From Peribacillus deserti (GTDB lineage: Bacteria > Bacillota > Bacilli > Bacillales > DSM-1321): a stretch of DNA of 64,000 nt. Each line of letters starts with the position of its first letter. Position 1 is the first letter of the stretch. A program made the translations under genes and the position numbers. Below the pieces are notes generated by a model. That model ran no database searches and was not told the origin of the DNA. It was given only the letters and a program-made list of their open reading frames with translations. Below are positions 1 to 8,150 of the stretch, piece after piece. The stretch lies in assembly GCF_016909175.1 (NCBI RefSeq), contig NZ_JAFBFI010000003.1, positions 62,001 through 126,000 of the forward strand. The letters are read 5' to 3'.

Positions 1-1
1 T

Positions 2-91
2 AAATTGGGCGTGCCGGCTACCGGACGTAACTGGAAGACAATCAGCAGACTTGTCGCAATGTCTGACGAAATGGCAAAAGTTTCGGATTAA
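2..91 (+). CDS. C-terminal end of an unidentified protein (partial)
   Basis: An open frame enters from the left edge and ends at TAA 89-91, giving 29 residues that include GVPATGRNWKTISRLVAMSD and end in KVSD. The composition is protein-like and the frame is the only open one here. The segment is too short to assign. A flavodoxin-type NAD(P)H oxidoreductase would fit the family style and the adjacent redox-type Rrf2 regulator, but this is a guess. The start and most of the gene lie outside the window. Confidence 0.45.
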   Translation, partial: KLGVPATGRNWKTISRLVAMSDEMAKVSD

Positions 92-184
92 CTGGAGACC
101 ATGCACCGAAAGAAGTAACATTTAACTTAGAAAATGACATTTCTTCTAACAAGAACTAAAAAGACATTCATAAAAAAGAATGCC

Positions 185-619
185 TTACTTACATTTTTCC
201 TTTTCCATGATATCCCTTACAACGTCCTCAATCGTAACGCTGCCTAGTGACTTCTCCAATGCTAGTTGAGCAGCTGAAAAAAGCGGGAGGATCGTATCAT
301 GAATATTCCTGCCCACGGGGCAATCCGGATTTGAATTTTCGTGTACACTGAATAATTCCTTTTCCTGCACAACATTAACGGCCTTATATACATCAAGCAA
401 TGTAATGTCAGATATTGGTTTGGCTAGCTTAGCCCCCGCAATTCCAGGATGGACTTCTATTAATCCGGATTTTTTGAGCATCCCCATGATTTTTCTTATC
501 ACAGCTGGATTGGTGTTTACACTGCCTGCTAAATATTCGGAAGAGCTTATCCCATCTTTATTTAAATCAATAAGAGTTAATATATGAATCCCCACAGCAA
601 AGCGGCTGCTTATGGTCAA
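185..619 (-). CDS. Rrf2-family transcriptional regulator (YwnA-like)
   Basis: This is a small winged-helix repressor of the Rrf2 family, a cytoplasmic DNA-binding protein. The N-terminal helix-turn-helix reads SSRFAVGIHILTLI, followed by the wing region with SGLIEVHPGIAGAKLAKPIS and the family phrase ITLLDVYKAV. Only one cysteine (NPDCPVG) is present in the sensor loop, so it resembles the YwnA type without an iron-sulfur cluster rather than NsrR or IscR. The frame is open to 664, but an AAGGTG ribosome site seven bases before the TTG at 619 gives a 144-residue protein of normal family length. It converges on the partial gene at the left edge, whose promoter is outside the window. The ligand and target are unknown. 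Confidence 0.85.
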   Translation of the reverse strand: MTISSRFAVGIHILTLIDLNKDGISSSEYLAGSVNTNPAVIRKIMGMLKKSGLIEVHPGIAGAKLAKPISDITLLDVYKAVNVVQEKELFSVHENSNPDCPVGRNIHDTILPLFSAAQLALEKSLGSVTIEDVVRDIMEKEKCK

Positions 620-904
620 AATAGTCACCTTCTTTGTTTCAACTAATAATTTCCTGATTTTCACATGTAATCATTCTGGCTACATGTCTTATTATACCGT
701 TAATATCAAGCAAAATAACATAATTGCATTTATTTTTATCATTGACCAAAAACTAAGAAGTAATTGATATGATTACAGGTACATTGCAAATCTGGTTTCA
801 TTATCAATATAACCCTGTGGATAGTGCCATTCCATTTTAACCTCTCCTTTTTCAGTTTGGCAGAAAACAAAAGAATAACTAATCGAGTTTTTGTTCTGAA
901 TTAA

Positions 905-1108
905 TTGAGGTCCCAAGAATTAATTGAGCCATTAATTAAAATTATTAAGCCGGTAATCGAAGAAATTAAGCCGTTTTTCAAAATAATTGCGCCAGAGTAT
1001 GATTTAGAGCATGATGCAAGCGAGGGGGCATATTTGTTAGTTACTATTTACGCTGTATTCAAAATGATTATTGAATTTAAACAGGAAATGCGCAGATTTA
1101 ATAACTAA
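905..1108 (+). CDS. Small hypothetical protein (67 aa)
   Basis: The frame begins at a TTG and encodes 67 residues with a repeated IIKP/IIAP rhythm in the N-terminal half, followed by a possible amphipathic or membrane helix (YLLVTIYAVFKMII) and a basic tail. No strong ribosome binding site precedes the start. I do not recognise a family. It lies alone between the Rrf2 gene and the acetyltransferase. It could be a real small membrane-associated protein or a remnant. Confidence 0.4.
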   Translation: MRSQELIEPLIKIIKPVIEEIKPFFKIIAPEYDLEHDASEGAYLLVTIYAVFKMIIEFKQEMRRFNN

Positions 1109-1265
1109 TAACATAAAGTTTTCTTAGATTAAAAAAACCACGAACGGCAGATTATTTGAAGGAAATCAGTTATTTTCCTATAAATCATTTGTGAGATTTC
1201 CTTCTGTATTTGTTGAATGAAAAAGGGGTTATATTTAAGATATTGTTGTAAAGGAGTGGGTTTGG

Positions 1266-1721
1266 ATGGATATCAAATTAGATGATTTAACTGGAACTGA
1301 AATAGTTCAATTAATTAGGGAGCATCTTCAAGGTATGACATTGAATTCACCGCCAGAAAGTATACATGCACTAAATCAGGACCAGCTGCGAAAACCAGAT
1401 ATTACATTCTGGAGTGTATGGGAGGATTCTGTCTTAGCAGGATGCGGAGCACTTAAAGAACTCGATAGTCTTCATGGAGAAATAAAATCGATGCGAACGT
1501 CTTCATCACATCTAAGAAAAGGGGTTGCCAAGCGGCTTTTACAGCACATTATTGGAGAAGCCAAGCGGCGCGGCTATCGGCAGCTAAGTTTGGAAACTGG
1601 ATCAATGGATTCATTTGAACCAGCAAGAAGACTGTATGCAAGCTTCGGGTTCCATTATTGCAAGCCATTTTCGGATTATCTGGAGGACCCGAATAGTGTT
1701 TTTATGACTTTAAGATTATGA
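1266..1721 (+). CDS. ysnE: GNAT family N-acetyltransferase, YsnE-like
   Basis: The product is a 151-residue cytoplasmic acyl-CoA-dependent N-acetyltransferase. The GNAT core is visible: the beta4 strand GEIKSMRTS, then the acetyl-CoA pyrophosphate loop LRKGVAKRLLQHII, and the C-terminal SFEPARRLYASFGF motif typical of small-molecule acetyltransferases. The length and the phrases MTLNSPPESIHAL and FWSVWEDS closely match what I remember of Bacillus subtilis YsnE, which has been linked to indole-3-acetic acid production in some strains. A GGAG ribosome site lies eight bases before the ATG. The gene appears monocistronic. The natural substrate is not established from sequence. Confidence 0.9.
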   Translation: MDIKLDDLTGTEIVQLIREHLQGMTLNSPPESIHALNQDQLRKPDITFWSVWEDSVLAGCGALKELDSLHGEIKSMRTSSSHLRKGVAKRLLQHIIGEAKRRGYRQLSLETGSMDSFEPARRLYASFGFHYCKPFSDYLEDPNSVFMTLRL

Positions 1722-1861
1722 GCTTTATAGCCATGGGTATATTTGTTTAAAAGTTAGGGCTGTTCATTCAGCGTTTTTTTTTGAGAAACGATAGGGATTT
1801 TAATAGGAAATAGAGAATGTTTGATAGTGAGTTTTTTTAGACAGCAAGAAAGGTGAGTGCA

Positions 1862-2227
1862 ATGGATAGTGAGTTTTCTTTAAAACAACATTTACTTCAA
1901 TTGGAAGAGAAATTATTAAAACCAGAGATTCGTACATCTCAAAATGAACTTAATCAATTACTTGCAGATCAGTTTTTTGAATTCGGAAGTTCTGGCAACG
2001 TTTTTTACAAAGATCAGGCTATAGGTGATGAGGGAATAGGTGTGGTAAAGATGACACTAAGTGAATTTGAGATACATCCGTTATCTGAAGAAATAGTGCT
2101 TACTACCTTCCGAATATTTAACGAAGTGAAAAAACAACATTCCTTACGCAGCTCAATATGGAAACTTACGGATGGAAGCTGGAAAATGGTCTTTCATCAA
2201 GGCACAATAACACTGCCTTCTACTTAG
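1862..2227 (+). CDS. DUF4440 / NTF2-like protein
   Basis: This 121-residue protein has the SnoaL/NTF2-like layout common to DUF4440: an N-terminal helix, the segment LNQLLADQFFEFGSSG, then strands ending in SSIWKLTDGSWKMVFHQGT. Such proteins form small alpha/beta cone folds that may bind small molecules, and many have no known function. The frame allows a GTG at 1853, but AAAGGTGAG is well placed for the ATG at 1862, which I prefer. It stands alone between an acetyltransferase and an isochorismatase-like gene. No catalytic residues can be assigned. Confidence 0.8.
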   Translation: MDSEFSLKQHLLQLEEKLLKPEIRTSQNELNQLLADQFFEFGSSGNVFYKDQAIGDEGIGVVKMTLSEFEIHPLSEEIVLTTFRIFNEVKKQHSLRSSIWKLTDGSWKMVFHQGTITLPST

Positions 2228-2297
2228 TAATTCTATCCTGAACTAGTAGATCAGGTCCGTTCAATCAGATTTTTGTAAATGGAGAGGAGAAGATCAT

Positions 2298-2855
2298 TTG
2301 AAACAAGTTTTATTAATCATTGATGCCCAACAGGCATTAATAGAGGGTGAAGATGGAGAACAAGGTGTTATTGAAAAAGAAAGATTAATAGATAACATTA
2401 ATACAGTGATTAAAAAGGCGAAAGAAGAAAAAGCCTTTATAGTTTTTGTGAGAGATATAGACGTTTCAAAGGGAGAAGGACCTGGTTTCGAGATACATAA
2501 GAATATAAATGTCCCCTCCAATGCTGTGATATTTAATAAGGCTGCTACTAATTCATTTTATGGAACAGAATTAAATGCCTATTTAAAGGAACATAACGTC
2601 AAGCATCTTGTAATTATGGGATGCCAGACGGAATACTGCATAGATACAGCAGTTAGAACGGCTACAGTCAGCCAATTTGATGTAACATTAGTTGGCGATG
2701 GACATTCCACCTCAGACTCTGAACAATTATCTGCAAAGCAAATAATCCTGCATCACAATAGAATCCTGCACGGACATTATAATGTAGACAACTTTTCAAT
2801 GGTTAGAAATTCGGATGAAGAGTTGTTTACACCTACTCACCGTGAATACCGATAA
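2298..2855 (+). CDS. Cysteine hydrolase, isochorismatase family
   Basis: The 185-residue product has the isochorismatase-like hydrolase fold. The catalytic triad is in the expected places: D9 in LLIIDAQ, K81 in FNKAATNSF, and nucleophile C114 in GCQTEYCIDTAV. The family includes nicotinamidases, N-carbamoyl amidases and many uncharacterised amidases. The cis-peptide region before the cysteine is also conserved. The TTG start is supported by GGAGAGGAG nine bases upstream. There is no linked NAD or siderophore gene, so the substrate cannot be chosen. Confidence 0.9.
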   Translation: MKQVLLIIDAQQALIEGEDGEQGVIEKERLIDNINTVIKKAKEEKAFIVFVRDIDVSKGEGPGFEIHKNINVPSNAVIFNKAATNSFYGTELNAYLKEHNVKHLVIMGCQTEYCIDTAVRTATVSQFDVTLVGDGHSTSDSEQLSAKQIILHHNRILHGHYNVDNFSMVRNSDEELFTPTHREYR

Positions 2856-3031
2856 AGAGCGACTGCTCACGTGCATAATAAAGAGATGCACGCAGCCAAT
2901 TCGCCCCTCAAGTCAATGAAAAGGAACGTACTTGGAGAAATTAATTAAAGAACCTAGAAGAAATGACCTACCTTTATTTTTAGTACAAATGTCTGATTAT
3001 TTTGTTAACTGAGATATGCTAGAATGAATTT

Positions 3032-3053
3032 TATACCTATTTAGATAGGTATA
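3032..3053. promoter_or_regulatory. Perfect 9-bp inverted repeat, probable operator
   Basis: TATACCTAT and ATAGGTATA are separated by TTAG. The palindrome lies just downstream of an extended -10-like TGCTAGAAT (3018-3026) and about 25 bases before the 35-codon gene at 3080. There is no T-run after it, so it is more like a repressor binding site than a terminator. Confidence 0.5.
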
Positions 3054-3079
3054 ACAATCACTCAAGGAGGTTCTACTGA

Positions 3080-3187
3080 ATGAAAACGAAGAAGAATGTA
3101 CTTGAACGAGCGTTAAAGAGATTACACAAAGAAGAAGCCAAGGAATCCACGATAACCTATGGAACTATATCAAAAGTAAAAATTTGA
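3080..3187 (+). CDS. Small basic protein (35 aa)
   Basis: An ATG with an excellent AAGGAGG site eight bases upstream opens a 35-codon frame whose product starts MKTKKNVLERALKRLHKEEA and ends ISKVKI. It is lysine-rich, probably one amphipathic helix followed by a short extended tail. The gene is framed by an upstream palindrome and -10-like box and a downstream terminator hairpin, so it has the layout of a complete small transcription unit. I do not recognise the family. Confidence 0.6.
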   Translation: MKTKKNVLERALKRLHKEEAKESTITYGTISKVKI

Positions 3188-3210
3188 CCAAAAATCAATC
3201 AAATGTTTTA

Positions 3211-3240
3211 TAGCCTGGGCTCCCTGCTCAGGCTATTTTA
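3211..3240 (+). terminator. Intrinsic terminator of the small gene at 3080
   Basis: TAGCCTGGGC and GCTCAGGCTA form a 10-bp stem with one G-U pair around a TCCCT loop, followed by TTTTA. Confidence 0.75.
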
Positions 3241-3659
3241 AATGTATCTGGTTTAGAACTCATCCATTCCTTTAATCTAGTTCACTCTTACCTTATACTT
3301 GTGTTATATGTAAAATATGCGATCAGTTAAGGCTTGTTAATAATCAACGTTTGCTGATTAAGTTCATTCCTTATCTCTGAGGGCTGCAAAAATACCGATA
3401 ATTTAGTGAGAGAAAAGGCCATCATACCGGCGATGAAGGACAAAAGGACTTTGGGCAATGTATGGATCTAACAAACGAGGCTGCTGTGGCAGTCTTTTTA
3501 TCTTGCTGACAGAGTTTGAAGTGGATTAGAAAAAGGCTTTAATAAATTAATATAAAAAAGCAAAAAGATTGACTAGATCGTGGTGGAAAATTACACTAAC
3601 ACTAGTAAATCATGTAATATAATACTGTTGAGAAGAGTTATTATTTTTAGGGGGCTTAT
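3241..3659 (+). other. Intergenic leader region upstream of the TerC-family gene
   Basis: No gene is visible in these 419 bases. A weak hairpin (GGCTGC/GCAGTC) followed by TTTTTATC at about 3479-3503 could be a leader terminator. A TATAAT box lies at about 3619-3624, upstream of the TerC-family gene. TerC genes in Bacillus are often behind a manganese riboswitch (yybP-ykoY), but I could not find its conserved GGGGAGUAG core here. Confidence 0.35.
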
Positions 3660-4406
3660 ATGGAGTTATCTTTATTATTAGAGTATGGCTGGGTGTTACT
3701 GATTTTGATTATTTTAGAAGGCTTATTGTCTGCTGATAATGCTTTAGTGTTAGCTATTATGTCTAAACATTTGCCGGCCGAACAGCAAAAAAAGGCAATC
3801 AATATTGGATTGCTGTTAGCTTTTATATTTAGGATTGGTGCCATTTTTGTCATTTCGTATCTTTTTCACGTTTGGCAAATCCAGGCTGTTGGAGCCGCTT
3901 ATTTAATTTTTATCTCTTTAAGGCATTTGCTTAAAAGGGACCATGGAGAGAAAAATAAGAAAGACACAAGCTATCGTATGACTGTTATGCAGATTGCATT
4001 AGCAGATATCGCATTCGCTGTGGATTCTATTTTAGCTGCAGTAGCTCTAGTCCTTGCTTTGCCAGATACACCGATGGCTGAAATTGGCGGTATGGATGGA
4101 GCTAAATTCATTGTTATTTTATTAGGTGCCATAGCCGGATTAATTGTGATTCGGTTTGCAGCAGGCTTCTTTGTTAAAATACTGACAAAACGTCCAAGTA
4201 TAGAAACGGCTGCCATGCTCATCGTCGGCTGGGTAGGGGTTAAATTATTGATGCATACCCTTGCACATCCGTCACTGCACATCATATCGCACGATTTCGT
4301 TGAAGGGCCAATCTGGAACTCTATTTTTTGGTCAGTAATGGTTCTTATTGCTGTTGGTGGATGGTTTTTATCTAAGGAAAAATCGGAAGAAAGTAAAGCC
4401 TCATAA
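3660..4406 (+). CDS. TerC family integral membrane protein (MeeF/MeeY-like)
   Basis: The 248-residue protein has seven or so hydrophobic helices and the two TerC signature acidic motifs: EGLLSADNALVLAIM near residues 20-34 and ADIAFAVDSILAAVAL near 114-129. In Bacillus, YceF and YkoY (MeeF, MeeY) are TerC proteins that export Mn2+ and supply it to secreted metalloenzymes. The conserved aspartates in the helices would line the metal path. Length is typical of these (about 250 aa). The transcript is probably monocistronic with a strong terminator directly behind it. The exact paralogue cannot be decided. Confidence 0.9.
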   Translation: MELSLLLEYGWVLLILIILEGLLSADNALVLAIMSKHLPAEQQKKAINIGLLLAFIFRIGAIFVISYLFHVWQIQAVGAAYLIFISLRHLLKRDHGEKNKKDTSYRMTVMQIALADIAFAVDSILAAVALVLALPDTPMAEIGGMDGAKFIVILLGAIAGLIVIRFAAGFFVKILTKRPSIETAAMLIVGWVGVKLLMHTLAHPSLHIISHDFVEGPIWNSIFWSVMVLIAVGGWFLSKEKSEESKAS

Positions 4407-4410
4407 ATTA

Positions 4411-4458
4411 CTGCACCACAATTGTTAGCAGCATAACAATTAGTGGTGTAGTTTTTTT
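4411..4458 (+). terminator. Intrinsic terminator after the TerC gene
   Basis: A long stem pairs CTGCACCAC-A-ATTGTTA with TAACAAT-TA-GTGGTGTAG around GCAGCA, followed by TTTTTTT. Confidence 0.92.
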
Positions 4459-4635
4459 ATGGGTTTAATTACTCATGTAGTTTTGCTTTGTTTTAAGCTC
4501 AAGTTGCGTAAACAAAAACCATAAAAAAAGATGAATAAGCATGTAAAACCTTTTTATTATCTCTTTAACGTTCCCTCCCACTCATTCCCACTATATAGCT
4601 CTTTTCTGTCTTGTTATGATTAAGATGGTGATATT

Positions 4636-5469
4636 ATGATTCATAAAGCAATTAAACCAATGCTTCTTCATAAATTAAATACTCCACCAAGTGGAGATTA
4701 TATACATCAATTAAAGCTCGACGGGTTCCGCTGTATTCTTTCATCAAAAGGAGATCATGTGAAATTGTTTACCCGGCATCAGAATGAATGTACTCCACAG
4801 TTCCCGGAATTACAGATATTATTTCCGGCTGACATAGTGCTTGATGGAGAAATGGTTGTACTCAGGCAGGGAAAGCCTTGCTGGGAGTCTGTGATGCAGC
4901 GATTCCAAGCAGGGAAATCTGTAAAATGGCTGGCTGAAGAATTTCCAGCTCAATTTGTTGCTTTTGACATTCTCTACATAAATGGGGAAGATGTAACGCA
5001 GAAACCATTAGAGGAGAGGTTAGCTCTTCTTGATCAAGTTGTTTCAGATTGTGACGTTATTTCAAAAGCGAAAGCATTTGATGATGGGGTGGCACTGTTT
5101 CAAGCCGTTAAAGGTATGGGACTCGAAGGAATTGTGTCAAAGCGGATAGGGAGCCTTTATAAACTCAATACACGAAGCCGGGATTGGCTTAAGGTTAAGA
5201 ACTATAAGTTTGAAACCGTGCAAATCGCCGGACTGCGGAAAGACAATTTCGGCTGGTCACTTATGAAAGATGGAAAATACGTAGGTACCTGTGAGTTTGT
5301 TCCATCAGCTGAACGGTCCGCTTTCTGGAAGATTGCCGAACAGATTGTGACGGACGAAGACAAAGACTGGCTCTATCTGGATCCGGTCATGCATTGTAAA
5401 GTTAAATTTCAGGACTACACAAGGACTGGTTTGATGCGGACGCCGAGCTTTGTTGAATTCATACTGTAA
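4636..5469 (+). CDS. ATP-dependent DNA ligase, stand-alone LigD-type ligase domain
   Basis: The 277-residue enzyme seals DNA nicks using ATP. Nucleotidyltransferase motifs are in order: motif I KLDGFR with adenylated lysine K27, motif III-like VLDGEMVVL near residue 70, FVAFDILYI near 108, motif IV EGIVSKR near 170, and motif V WLKVKNYK near 189. A C-terminal OB-fold segment follows. It lacks the polymerase and phosphoesterase domains of full LigD (YkoU is over 600 aa), so it is a minimal ligase. No ku gene is adjacent. A start GTG/ATG choice is not an issue: GGTGATATT precedes the ATG. Confidence 0.92.
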   Translation: MIHKAIKPMLLHKLNTPPSGDYIHQLKLDGFRCILSSKGDHVKLFTRHQNECTPQFPELQILFPADIVLDGEMVVLRQGKPCWESVMQRFQAGKSVKWLAEEFPAQFVAFDILYINGEDVTQKPLEERLALLDQVVSDCDVISKAKAFDDGVALFQAVKGMGLEGIVSKRIGSLYKLNTRSRDWLKVKNYKFETVQIAGLRKDNFGWSLMKDGKYVGTCEFVPSAERSAFWKIAEQIVTDEDKDWLYLDPVMHCKVKFQDYTRTGLMRTPSFVEFIL

Positions 5470-5712
5470 TAGAATATTATAAATCTTCGTCTCCTTCCAA
5501 TCTTTATTAGTGTTCAAAATTTCATTAAAAGCGCCGATATTTTCGGCGTTTTTTTTGGTTGATAGACTAACATCTTGAATCTGCTTAGACCATAGTCCTT
5601 CTTCTTTTACTGCTAATCTTCGCAGTTCCTCAACATATTTACAATTCCAGTAAAATCGCAAAATAGGTTTTTTATCCCATTCTAAATTCAATTTAATAGT
5701 CCGTAAGACCAA
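5305..5712 (-). CDS. Doubtful ORF overlapping the ligase 3' end
   Basis: The frame has a TTG start with AGGAG five bases upstream and an AT-rich promoter-like stretch before it. The part outside the ligase gene (5470-5712) encodes about 80 residues, including KPILRFYWNCKYVEELRRLA, which look protein-like. The rest reads through the ligase gene in the opposite direction and through a terminator-like hairpin, which argues against a full-length gene. It may be the remains of a gene whose original C-terminus has been lost. Confidence 0.2.
   Translation of the reverse strand: MVLRTIKLNLEWDKKPILRFYWNCKYVEELRRLAVKEEGLWSKQIQDVSLSTKKNAENIGAFNEILNTNKDWKETKIYNILLQYEFNKARRPHQTSPCVVLKFNFTMHDRIQIEPVFVFVRHNLFGNLPESGPFS
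5532..5556 (+). terminator. Intrinsic terminator downstream of the ligase
   Basis: CGCCGA and TCGGCG form a GC-rich stem with a short loop, followed by eight T residues. It lies about 60 bases after the ligase stop. Confidence 0.85.
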
Positions 5713-5870
5713 TTTACTCCTGATTTATTTCATATAAAATATATAATAGATAGAAATTTCGGATTATTCTGTTTTTATTAACAGTAAGGTTGATATTATT
5801 ACTGAAAATGAAAGTAAGCAGAAACCTTTCCACCGAACTAAAAACCTAAAAACCTTAAGGAGGATATGGA

Positions 5871-7196
5871 ATGAAAAAATTATCAAAGATGATGATTCCA
5901 GCAGTACTTGCATTAACGGCAGCGACTTCCACGACCGCATTTGCAGATCCGCAATCAAGACCCAACGGACCATACATAGAAAACGAGCAAAACGTCTCGC
6001 TAGCCAGCTACATGAGCAATGAAGATCTTTTTAAAACTCTTCAGAAATTAGAAGAGTCCTCAAAAGGTAAAATGAAATTGGATATCGCGGGATATTCGAA
6101 TCTTTCGCCTGATGGATATGCTACAGAAACCGATAAAGGCAGCCCTCTTTATGTTGCTAAGTTTGGCAGTGCCGATCCTAATAAAAAAAGAGTCCTTATT
6201 ACGACTCAAATTCATGGCAATGAGCAAATTGGTACAGAGGCTGCTATAGATATTATTCAAAAGCTTTCTTCCGGGGGAAGAGAAGTGGATGAAATATTGG
6301 ATAAAGTGTCCATCTGGATTATGCCGCGAATCAATCCGGAAGGATCCGACAATCTTTTTGAAGACAAATGGTATCCAACGCGTTATACCCATCAAACCTG
6401 GAACCCGGCAGCAATTGGCCTTCCAGCAGGAACGGCTTTCCCGTGGTATTATAACGCAGATGGCAGTGAGCGTGCCCAAAACAATAACGGCCGTGTAGTC
6501 TACGGTATTCCTGGCTATGACCAGAACCGCGACTACAACCCGAATCTGGATTTCCGGATTGAAGACCAAGACAAAGCTAGTGTTGCTGCGTTTTTGAACA
6601 ATAAAGCAGCGAACAACAGCAGAAATGGCGGCCTTTTCGTAACCGCTGAATCAAGAACGGTTTCTAGTGTCTTTAAGGAGTTTAAACCTGATGTTTATGT
6701 GGATGTTCATCATCGCGGTTTTAATACGGTATCAGATGAGGATGACCGCTCCGTGCCGGTGCAGCTGGCAGCAGTAGTAGCCACTCAGTCCTATACGGAT
6801 CCGTTCAGCGGGAAAACATACGAAGTAGACGCTGATGCCCTGAAACTTGGAAAACAGGTTAACGCTCTTTCTTATCTGTCCTTGCAGAGAGGATTCTCAC
6901 ACTTTGGTGCCATTCAAAAGTATCCTGACGTGAACCTGCCGGGAACTGCACTTGGTGCTTTCGCATTAAATGACGCAGCAATTATGCTGATAGAAATTAA
7001 AGGACAAAGCCAGACGCTTGGACAAAAACAAAGCGGCATGTTAAAGGAAACGGTAAAAGCACCACTTTATGATGTATTTAAGGGACTAGCGGATGGAACC
7101 ATTCATAGCATTGACACGAAAATCTATGATGACATTCCTGAAGCTTCGAATTCAATCAGTGATCCTACTACAAGAGAAGAGGATAATGGTTTTTAA
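5871..7196 (+). CDS. Secreted M14-family zinc carboxypeptidase
   Basis: The 441-residue protein begins with a signal peptide (basic MKKLSK, hydrophobic core, cleavage after AFA near residue 25). The M14 metallocarboxypeptidase fold is shown by the zinc ligands H115 and E118 in HGNEQ, the later histidine in DVHHRG near 280, and the probable general-base glutamate in MLIEIKG near 375. Substrate-binding arginine is likely in PRINPEG near 153. It should act outside the cell as a peptidase or amidohydrolase on peptides or cell-wall peptides. AAGGAGG precedes the ATG and a strong terminator follows, so it is a single-gene unit. Confidence 0.9.
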   Translation: MKKLSKMMIPAVLALTAATSTTAFADPQSRPNGPYIENEQNVSLASYMSNEDLFKTLQKLEESSKGKMKLDIAGYSNLSPDGYATETDKGSPLYVAKFGSADPNKKRVLITTQIHGNEQIGTEAAIDIIQKLSSGGREVDEILDKVSIWIMPRINPEGSDNLFEDKWYPTRYTHQTWNPAAIGLPAGTAFPWYYNADGSERAQNNNGRVVYGIPGYDQNRDYNPNLDFRIEDQDKASVAAFLNNKAANNSRNGGLFVTAESRTVSSVFKEFKPDVYVDVHHRGFNTVSDEDDRSVPVQLAAVVATQSYTDPFSGKTYEVDADALKLGKQVNALSYLSLQRGFSHFGAIQKYPDVNLPGTALGAFALNDAAIMLIEIKGQSQTLGQKQSGMLKETVKAPLYDVFKGLADGTIHSIDTKIYDDIPEASNSISDPTTREEDNGF

Positions 7197-7222
7197 TAAA
7201 TAAGAGAATCTAAAAAGTTTTG

Positions 7223-7255
7223 GTCCTTTATGTTCCTTCATAAAGGACTTTTTAT
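7223..7255 (+). terminator. Intrinsic terminator of the M14 peptidase gene
   Basis: GTCCTTTATG and TCATAAAGGAC pair around a TTCCT loop, followed by TTTTTATT. Confidence 0.88.
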
Positions 7256-7748
7256 TATGATTTTAATAAGTCCTGCTTTTCTTTCATCATCAGCACAACC
7301 AGAACAAAACACACATTACACACTTGCTGTACGCATAAATGGTATAAGATGAGTATAGCTGGGCGGCATACAAGCATAAAACATTGAAACATAAGCATAC
7401 ATTCGTTAAACATAATCATAAACTTCTGAAACTAAAGCATATAACCTCAAAGGATAAGCATAAACGGTTCATCAATGTCTATAAAGCTAACAGAAGATAA
7501 CAAAACCTGCTTGAAAGTACGTTTTCATTTATAGAAACAGCCTAACCTGCCTGATTTTTGCAGAAAAACTTTATTTTTATATCAAAAAATAAGAATATTT
7601 TACCCGTATGATAGCGTTTACTTCGTTTAATATTGGATAAAGGAATATTGTTCCAAACTATTAGAAACATAAAAAAGAAGGGAATCCGTCAACCCATAAT
7701 AATAAAAAAAGGCCAGAAGATGCGGAACAGAAGGAGAGGACAAGACAG
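7256..7748. other. Gene-free stretch with a lysine/histidine-rich open frame
   Basis: About 490 bases with no convincing gene. One frame (7348-7500) is open for about 50 codons and would encode a strikingly repetitive K/H-rich peptide (YKHKTLKHKHTFVKHNHK) because the DNA is built from CATAA/AAGCAT repeats. It lacks an ATG/GTG/TTG start and a ribosome site, so it is either low-complexity DNA or the remains of a lysine/histidine-rich coat-type protein. Confidence 0.3.
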
Positions 7749-8030
7749 CGGTTAATACGGACTATCTATACCGATTCGCTATTAAATATAAGATCTTCGG
7801 TTGAAGCGTCCAAGAAGCTTAATAAATTAAAGAGCGCATCTCTTAAAGTAAGACAAAAATTAAAGGGTCCTGCAGCATCAAGCAGCCAGGCAAGTGCTGT
7901 AACCTACACGGTGATAAAGGGAGATACCTTATACCGCATATCAGCATGGAAGGTGAGGATATCTGCCCCTGATCTAAAGAAATTCAACACATGAAAAGCG
8001 GCGGAATTTATGTTGGTCAGGTGCAAGAGT
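7749..8030 (+). pseudogene. Remnant of an SH3/LysM cell-wall protein
   Basis: An open frame without a proper start carries an SH3b-like stretch (YTDSLLNIRSSVEASKKL), a linker, and a LysM motif (YTVIKGDTLYRISA followed by APDLKKFN). It stops at 7992-7994, but the next frame immediately continues the LysM ending as KSGGIYVGQV, showing a frameshift at the stop. In an intact protein these domains would bind peptidoglycan. The gene has lost its N-terminus and is frameshifted. Confidence 0.65.
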
Positions 8031-8054
8031 TTAAGAAAAAGAATGGTAAACTCA

Positions 8055-8100
8055 AAAAGACCCCTATTTGTGTAAAGTCATACAGAAGGGGATCTTTTTG
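8055..8100 (+). terminator. Terminator-like hairpin behind the LysM remnant
   Basis: AAGACCCCT pairs imperfectly with AGGGGATCTT across a 20-base loop, followed by TTTTTG. Confidence 0.5.
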
Positions 8101-8150
8101 TTCATGTAAAGGCAGCCAAATAAAACTTGTTTTGAGGGGAACTCTCTAAA

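Noticed and set aside
3380-3500. Possible manganese or other known riboswitch before the TerC gene
   Set aside because: I could not find the conserved core motifs of yybP-ykoY, M-box, TPP, FMN, lysine, guanidine or cyclic dinucleotide riboswitches.
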